From NCBI GenBank assembly GCA_900155415.1, contig LT700187.1, positions 1,240,001 to 1,304,000 on the forward strand: a DNA stretch of 64,000 nt, in the 5' to 3' direction. The notes below the pieces were generated by a model. That model ran no database searches. It saw only the letters and a program-made list of their open reading frames with translations, and was not told the origin of the DNA. This document shows, piece after piece, positions 60,371 to 64,000 of the stretch (the first letter of the stretch is position 1; each line of letters begins with the position of its first letter). Both the position numbers and the translations under genes were made by a program. This stretch comes from Christensenella massiliensis. GTDB lineage: Bacteria > Bacillota > Clostridia > Christensenellales > Christensenellaceae.

Positions 60371-61297
60371 ATGAAAAAGCTCGTTTGTGTTAGTTTAGCC
60401 GCGTTGCTGTGCATTTTTGCTCTGGCAGGCTGCGGCGCAGGAAATACGGAACCGTCCGCAGAGGCGACGGTCATCACGGCAGGGCCGGCCGGGGAGCCCG
60501 CGGCAGAGGCGACGGCAGAACCGACGCCCACGCCGGAGCCGACTCCCGAACCCACGCCGGAAAGCGTGACGAACATCCCGCAGCTTCAGGCAAAAGAAGG
60601 CTTTATGGAGGCAAAGAGCCTTGAAGGGATCGACCCGCTGAACGATAAAGTCGTCGCGCTGACGTTCGACGACGGCCCCAACCCGGTCAAAACGCCGGAG
60701 CTCTTGGATATTCTGGAAGAAAATGACGCGGTAGCCACGTTTTTCGTGGTAGGCAATCTTGTGGAGCAATATCCGGATGTCGTGAAGCGCGCGTATGAGG
60801 CGGGAAACGAGATCGGTACACACAGCTATAACCACCCGACTGAAAGCTGGACAAAGCTGAGCGCGGATGAACGGCTCGCGCAGTATGCGCAGGCGAATGA
60901 CGCCATCGAGGCGGCGACCGGTCTGCGCGCTCTCATTGACCGGCCGGTCGGCGGAGGAATGGAAGAGGAAATGGCGGCAGAGATCGGCCGGGAACAAATA
61001 ATCTGGTCGGTCGACCCGGAGGACTGGAAATATAAGGATGCCGATACGATCTATGAGCATGTGATGGACGGCTGGAACGGCGGTGTGGTGCAGGATGGCT
61101 CGGTGATACTTTCCCATGAGATCTACCAATCTACGGTAGACGCGTATGCACGCATCATTCCCGCACTGAAAGAGCAGGGCTATAAATTTGTGACGGTCAC
61201 GCAGATGATGCAGATCGCCGAGATACGAGGCGGTTCGTTCGGCTATCTGTTCAAGAGCGCTCCTGCCGCAGGAGCGGAGGCAGCTGCGGAGGAATGA
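60371..61297 (+). CDS. Polysaccharide deacetylase lipoprotein 2
   Basis: ATG at 60371 follows AAGGA at eight bases. The 308-residue protein has a lipoprotein signal (FALAGC), a [13 protein letters not shown] linker and a NodB domain very similar to paralogues 1 and 3: [29 protein letters not shown]. Two conserved motifs differ: RPVGG for RPPYG, and LSHEIYQ where the others have LSHDIH. The active-site His of the last motif is kept, but the neighbouring Asp is Glu. Altered activity or substrate is possible. A small membrane-protein gene overlaps its stop by 4 bases. Confidence 0.9.
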   Translation: MKKLVCVSLAALLCIFALAGCGAGNTEPSAEATVITAGPAGEPAAEATAEPTPTPEPTPEPTPESVTNIPQLQAKEGFMEAKSLEGIDPLNDKVVALTFDDGPNPVKTPELLDILEENDAVATFFVVGNLVEQYPDVVKRAYEAGNEIGTHSYNHPTESWTKLSADERLAQYAQANDAIEAATGLRALIDRPVGGGMEEEMAAEIGREQIIWSVDPEDWKYKDADTIYEHVMDGWNGGVVQDGSVILSHEIYQSTVDAYARIIPALKEQGYKFVTVTQMMQIAEIRGGSFGYLFKSAPAAGAEAAAEE

Positions 61298-61602
61298 CGG
61301 AAACGGTACCGCTGCTCATTTTAGGCGCACTTTTGTGTGTGCTCGGCATACTCAACAGAAAGGGAAATATCTCCTCGATCCATTGGTATCAGAGGCAGCG
61401 GGTAGCTGAGGAGAATATCCCGAAATATGGAAAGCTGATGGGAAACGGAACGCTCATCATCGGCGCTTCGGCCATCGCAACAGCAATATTGCGAATGCTT
61501 TTCGCCTCGGAAGCTTTCTTTTTGATTCTGGCAGCCGGCGTTCCGGCCGGGATCGCGTTCATGCTGTACGCTCAATTCAGATATAACGGAGGACTGTTTT
61601 AA
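61294..61602 (+). CDS. Small membrane protein
   Basis: The start overlaps the deacetylase 2 stop (ATGA). The 102-residue protein has three hydrophobic segments (PLLILGALLCVLGIL, GTLIIGASAIATAILRMLF, AFFLILAAGVPAGIAFMLY) with a polar loop containing ISSIHWYQRQRV. It resembles DUF3784-type small membrane proteins in layout, but no firm family is assigned. Coupling to deacetylase 2 suggests a linked cell-envelope role. Confidence 0.65.
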   Translation: MTETVPLLILGALLCVLGILNRKGNISSIHWYQRQRVAEENIPKYGKLMGNGTLIIGASAIATAILRMLFASEAFFLILAAGVPAGIAFMLYAQFRYNGGLF

Positions 61603-61654
61603 ATTGGCCCGTATTGCCGGGAAAGGACTCCGGTGCAGAACAGGGTGTGCGGCG

Positions 61655-61683
61655 TTTACACCGATTGGAAAGTATACGATAAT
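61655..61683 (+). promoter_or_regulatory. Promoter of third deacetylase gene
   Basis: TTTACA (61655-61660), a 17-base spacer and GATAAT (61678-61683). Confidence 0.65.
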
Positions 61684-61721
61684 AAAAAATGATTTCTTCA
61701 AAAATATGAAAGGAAAAATGC

Positions 61722-62678
61722 ATGAAGCAAAAAATAAAATTCATTTCTATCATACTCGCAGCATTGACAGCCGTTGTTTTTGCGGTTGGCTGCGGCAGTA
61801 CGGAAAGTGCGGCGCCCTCCGCCGCGCCGACGGTGATCACAGCGGTTCCCGCGGAAAGCCCGTCAGCGGAAGCGGCGGCAACGCCTACGCCGACCCCGGA
61901 GCCGACTCCCGAGCCTACGCCGGAGTTCACCTCCGCGCTCACGCAGATACAGCCCAAGGAGGGATATATGGAGCCGGACAGCCTTGAGGGGATCGACCCG
62001 CTGAACGATAAAGTTGTTGCGCTTACCTTCGATGACGGTCCTCATCCGGAAAACACGCCGCGCCTGCTCGATATCTTGAAGGAGAACGATGCGGTGGCGA
62101 CTTTCTTTATGGTCGGTACGAATGCAGCAGAATATCCGGATATTGTAAAGCGTGTATACGATGAAGGACATGAGATCGGTACGCACAGCTGGAACCATAA
62201 AGATTTGAAGAAGCTTTCACTTGATGAGATCATGGTGGACCAATACGGAAAGGCAAATGATGCGATCGAAGCCGCGACCGGCCTGCGGGCGCTTATCGAT
62301 CGTCCGCCGTACGGGTCCATGACGGAGGAATTGGCGCAGCAGATCGGCCGCGAGCAGATATTGTGGTCGGTCGATCCGGAGGACTGGAAATATAAGGATG
62401 CGGATACTGTATATGACCATGTTGTCAACGGAACGGACAACGGCGGTTATGTGAAAGACGGGGGCATCGTCCTTTCACATGATATCCACGCGACGACGAT
62501 AGACGCATACGAGCGCATTATCCCGGCGCTCAAGGAAGAGGGGTATAAATTTGTGACGGTCACGCAGATGATGCAGATCGCCGAAATACGCGGGAAAGAG
62601 ATCGAATACCGTTTCGGTCATGCGCCTGCAGCGGAGGAAGCGGCGCAGGCAAAGGAGACGACAGATACGGAAGCATGA
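61722..62678 (+). CDS. Polysaccharide deacetylase lipoprotein 3
   Basis: ATG at 61722 follows AAAGGA. The 318-residue protein has a lipoprotein signal ending FAVGC, the linker [15 protein letters not shown] and a NodB domain with fully canonical motifs: [36 protein letters not shown] and LSHDIH. It is close to paralogue 2 even in nucleotide sequence around the TFDDG motif, consistent with a recent tandem duplication. Likely acts on acetylated cell-wall or dietary glycans outside the membrane. Confidence 0.92.
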   Translation: MKQKIKFISIILAALTAVVFAVGCGSTESAAPSAAPTVITAVPAESPSAEAAATPTPTPEPTPEPTPEFTSALTQIQPKEGYMEPDSLEGIDPLNDKVVALTFDDGPHPENTPRLLDILKENDAVATFFMVGTNAAEYPDIVKRVYDEGHEIGTHSWNHKDLKKLSLDEIMVDQYGKANDAIEAATGLRALIDRPPYGSMTEELAQQIGREQILWSVDPEDWKYKDADTVYDHVVNGTDNGGYVKDGGIVLSHDIHATTIDAYERIIPALKEEGYKFVTVTQMMQIAEIRGKEIEYRFGHAPAAEEAAQAKETTDTEA

Positions 62679-62691
62679 TTTTTGTAGGGAA

Positions 62692-62724
62692 AGGCCGGTT
62701 CCTGCATTCGCAGGAACCGGTTTT
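62692..62724 (+). terminator. Rho-independent terminator after deacetylase 3
   Basis: CCGGTTCCTGC pairs with GCAGGAACCGG around ATTC, followed by TTTT. Confidence 0.85.
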
Positions 62725-62749
62725 CATTTCTGCGCGGCTGATATATAAT
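62721..62749 (+). promoter_or_regulatory. Promoter of the speDE operon
   Basis: TTTTCA (62721-62726), a 17-base spacer and TATAAT (62744-62749). The -35 box overlaps the T tract of the terminator. Confidence 0.55.
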
Positions 62750-62797
62750 AGGAGATGCGCAGAACGCGCGGAGAGCAGACAGGGGGCGGAAGTATTA

Positions 62798-63547
62798 TTG
62801 CAAAAGCTGAAACTATATGGGTTCAACAACTTGACGAAAACATTGAGCTTTAATTTATATGATATTTGTTATGCCAATACAAAAGAGGACAGGCACAGCT
62901 ATATCGAATATATCGATGAATGCTATAACGCAAAGCGCCTGACGGAAATACTCATGGACGTTGCGCGCAGGATCGGCGCGCGGGTGCTCAACATAGCGGA
63001 GCAGGACTATGAGCCGCAGGGGGCGTCGGTCACGATGCTCATTGCAGAAGAGGATATGCCGGCAAGCCTCGTAGGGCATCTCGATAAAAGCCATCTTACC
63101 GTACATACCTATCCGGAGAGCCATCCGCAGCATGGTATATGCACATTCCGGGCAGATATCGACGTTTCCACCTGCGGGGAGATATCGCCGCTCAAAACGC
63201 TGGAAAAGCTTATCACAAGCTTTGATTCCGACATCATCACAATGGACTACCGGGTACGCGGCTTCACGCGCACGGAGGACGGAGGCAAGGTGTTTTTAGA
63301 TCATGACATCATGTCCATCCAAGATTATATCCCGGGGTATATTTTGGAAAAATATGAGACCTATGACGTGAATCTGTATGAGGAGCGCATCTTCCATACC
63401 AGTATGCTCCTGAAAGAATACGATCTCGACAATTATCTTTTCAACCTCGATGCGGCGGACCTGAAAGAAAAGACGCGGGCACGCATCGAGCGGAATCTGG
63501 AGCGGGAAATGAAGGAGATCTTTTATGGCAGAAATTTCAAAAAATGA
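62798..63547 (+). CDS. speD: S-adenosylmethionine decarboxylase proenzyme, E. coli type
   Basis: TTG at 62798 is the start: GGGGGCGGA lies seven bases ahead, and the protein then begins [18 protein letters not shown], matching the E. coli SpeD N-terminus (MKKLKLHGFNNLTKSLSF) residue for residue. An ATG far upstream would cross the promoter. The 249-residue protein has H94-L-D-K-S98-H, where Ser98 becomes the pyruvoyl group after self-cleavage, HTYPESHP and DYRVRGFTR. It makes decarboxylated SAM for the spermidine synthase encoded next, overlapping by 23 bases. Confidence 0.95.
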   Translation: MQKLKLYGFNNLTKTLSFNLYDICYANTKEDRHSYIEYIDECYNAKRLTEILMDVARRIGARVLNIAEQDYEPQGASVTMLIAEEDMPASLVGHLDKSHLTVHTYPESHPQHGICTFRADIDVSTCGEISPLKTLEKLITSFDSDIITMDYRVRGFTRTEDGGKVFLDHDIMSIQDYIPGYILEKYETYDVNLYEERIFHTSMLLKEYDLDNYLFNLDAADLKEKTRARIERNLEREMKEIFYGRNFKK

Positions 63548-64000
63548 TTGGTTTTACGAATATTTTACGGAAACGGCAACATTCGGCATTAAGATCAAAG
63601 AGCATCTTGTCGATACGAAAAGCGAATTTCAAAAGATCGATTTTTACGATTCCTATGAATACGGACGCTTTTTCACGCTGGACGGCTTTATTATGCTGAC
63701 TGAACGGGATGAATTTATTTACCATGAAATGCTGGTGCACCCGCCTATGGCAGTCAACCCGGATATCAAAGATGTGCTCATCATCGGCGGGGGAGACGGC
63801 GGCGCGGTCCGCGAGATTCTGCGGTATCCCGGTATCCGGCACATCGATATGGTAGAGATCGATAAAATGGTCGTCGACCTATGCAGAGAGTATCTCCCGC
63901 AGACTGCCTGTAGGCTGAATGACCCGCGTGTATCTCTTCATTTCTGTGACGGCATTGCGTTCGTGCGGAACGCGCAGGAGAGCTACGATCTTATTCTGGT
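63525..64000 (+). CDS. speE: Spermidine synthase, N-terminal part (3' end outside window)
   Basis: ATG at 63525 follows AGGAG at eight bases and lies within the end of speD (23-base overlap). The 158 residues in the window show the SpeE fold: [45 protein letters not shown] (substrate gate), [17 protein letters not shown] (SAM-binding glycine motif) and [17 protein letters not shown]. It transfers aminopropyl from decarboxylated SAM to putrescine. The gene continues past the edge. Confidence 0.95.
   Translation, partial: MAEISKNDWFYEYFTETATFGIKIKEHLVDTKSEFQKIDFYDSYEYGRFFTLDGFIMLTERDEFIYHEMLVHPPMAVNPDIKDVLIIGGGDGGAVREILRYPGIRHIDMVEIDKMVVDLCREYLPQTACRLNDPRVSLHFCDGIAFVRNAQESYDLIL

Noticed and set aside
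60530-60560. TPTPEP repeats in the deacetylases as a DNA repeat element
   Set aside because: They are short coding repeats of a flexible wall-spanning linker, not mobile or CRISPR-like repeats.
1-64000. CRISPR arrays, insertion sequences, tRNA or rRNA genes, integrases
   Set aside because: No regularly spaced repeats, transposase motifs, cloverleaf structures or rRNA-like stretches were found by reading.

Overview
The window looks like a chromosomal stretch of an anaerobic, carbohydrate-using Clostridia-type Firmicute, possibly Christensenellales-like. The lineage is inference. The supports are the moderate GC content, strong purine-rich ribosome sites, TTGACA/TATAAT-type promoters, a membrane pyrophosphatase, LytTR, DeoR, LacI and YtrA-type GntR regulators, and many lipoprotein signal peptides. 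No tRNA, rRNA, CRISPR array, transposase or prophage gene was seen.

Positions 1-34,600 are an accessory sugar region. After a truncated MalK-type ATPase and a D-lyxose isomerase, operon 1 (1303-13706) encodes a zinc-type dehydrogenase, a Gfo/Idh/MocA oxidoreductase, four uroporphyrinogen-decarboxylase-fold (UROD-fold) proteins, a PfkB kinase, a GH38 glycosidase, a rhamnose-mutarotase-like protein and L-fucose isomerase. Operon 2 (13864-27792) repeats the theme: LacI regulator, FucI-like isomerase, sugar ABC importer, second GH38 protein, FGGY kinase, creatininase-family hydrolase, MalK ATPase and two more UROD-fold proteins. A perfect operator half-palindrome occurs upstream of the LacI gene and over the start site of the operon. 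A divergent DeoR/SIS and TIM-like/YjbQ pair follows, then an AraC regulator, a xylose isomerase-like enzyme and aldose 1-epimerase. The repeated combination of GH38, UROD-fold, isomerase and kinase genes is the best candidate for an undescribed pathway. The six UROD-fold proteins share a modified H-x-[D/H/C]-G site and no corrinoid protein is present.

Positions 34,600-64,000 look more like general chromosome: a CtpE-like P-type ATPase, an aldo/keto reductase, rhamnulokinase, a MacB-like exporter with an unusual exported partner, a diaminopentanoate-dehydrogenase-like protein, an aminotransferase, a PHP-UvrD helicase fusion carrying a sliding-clamp motif, LytTR with a membrane partner, DUF554, an ABC-2 exporter, a GntR regulator, a K+-dependent membrane pyrophosphatase, three tandem polysaccharide deacetylase lipoproteins, and speDE running off the end.

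Three places need care. The aldo/keto reductase contains a complete Illumina P7 adapter plus poly-A (37640-37675). Two genes, a lipoprotein and a YjbR protein, are both broken at one junction near 46050-46065. A small scar of a second fucI copy, with the start and end joined, lies at 30923-31034. The first is an assembly artefact. The second is either a misjoin or a deletion. The third looks like a real deletion remnant.
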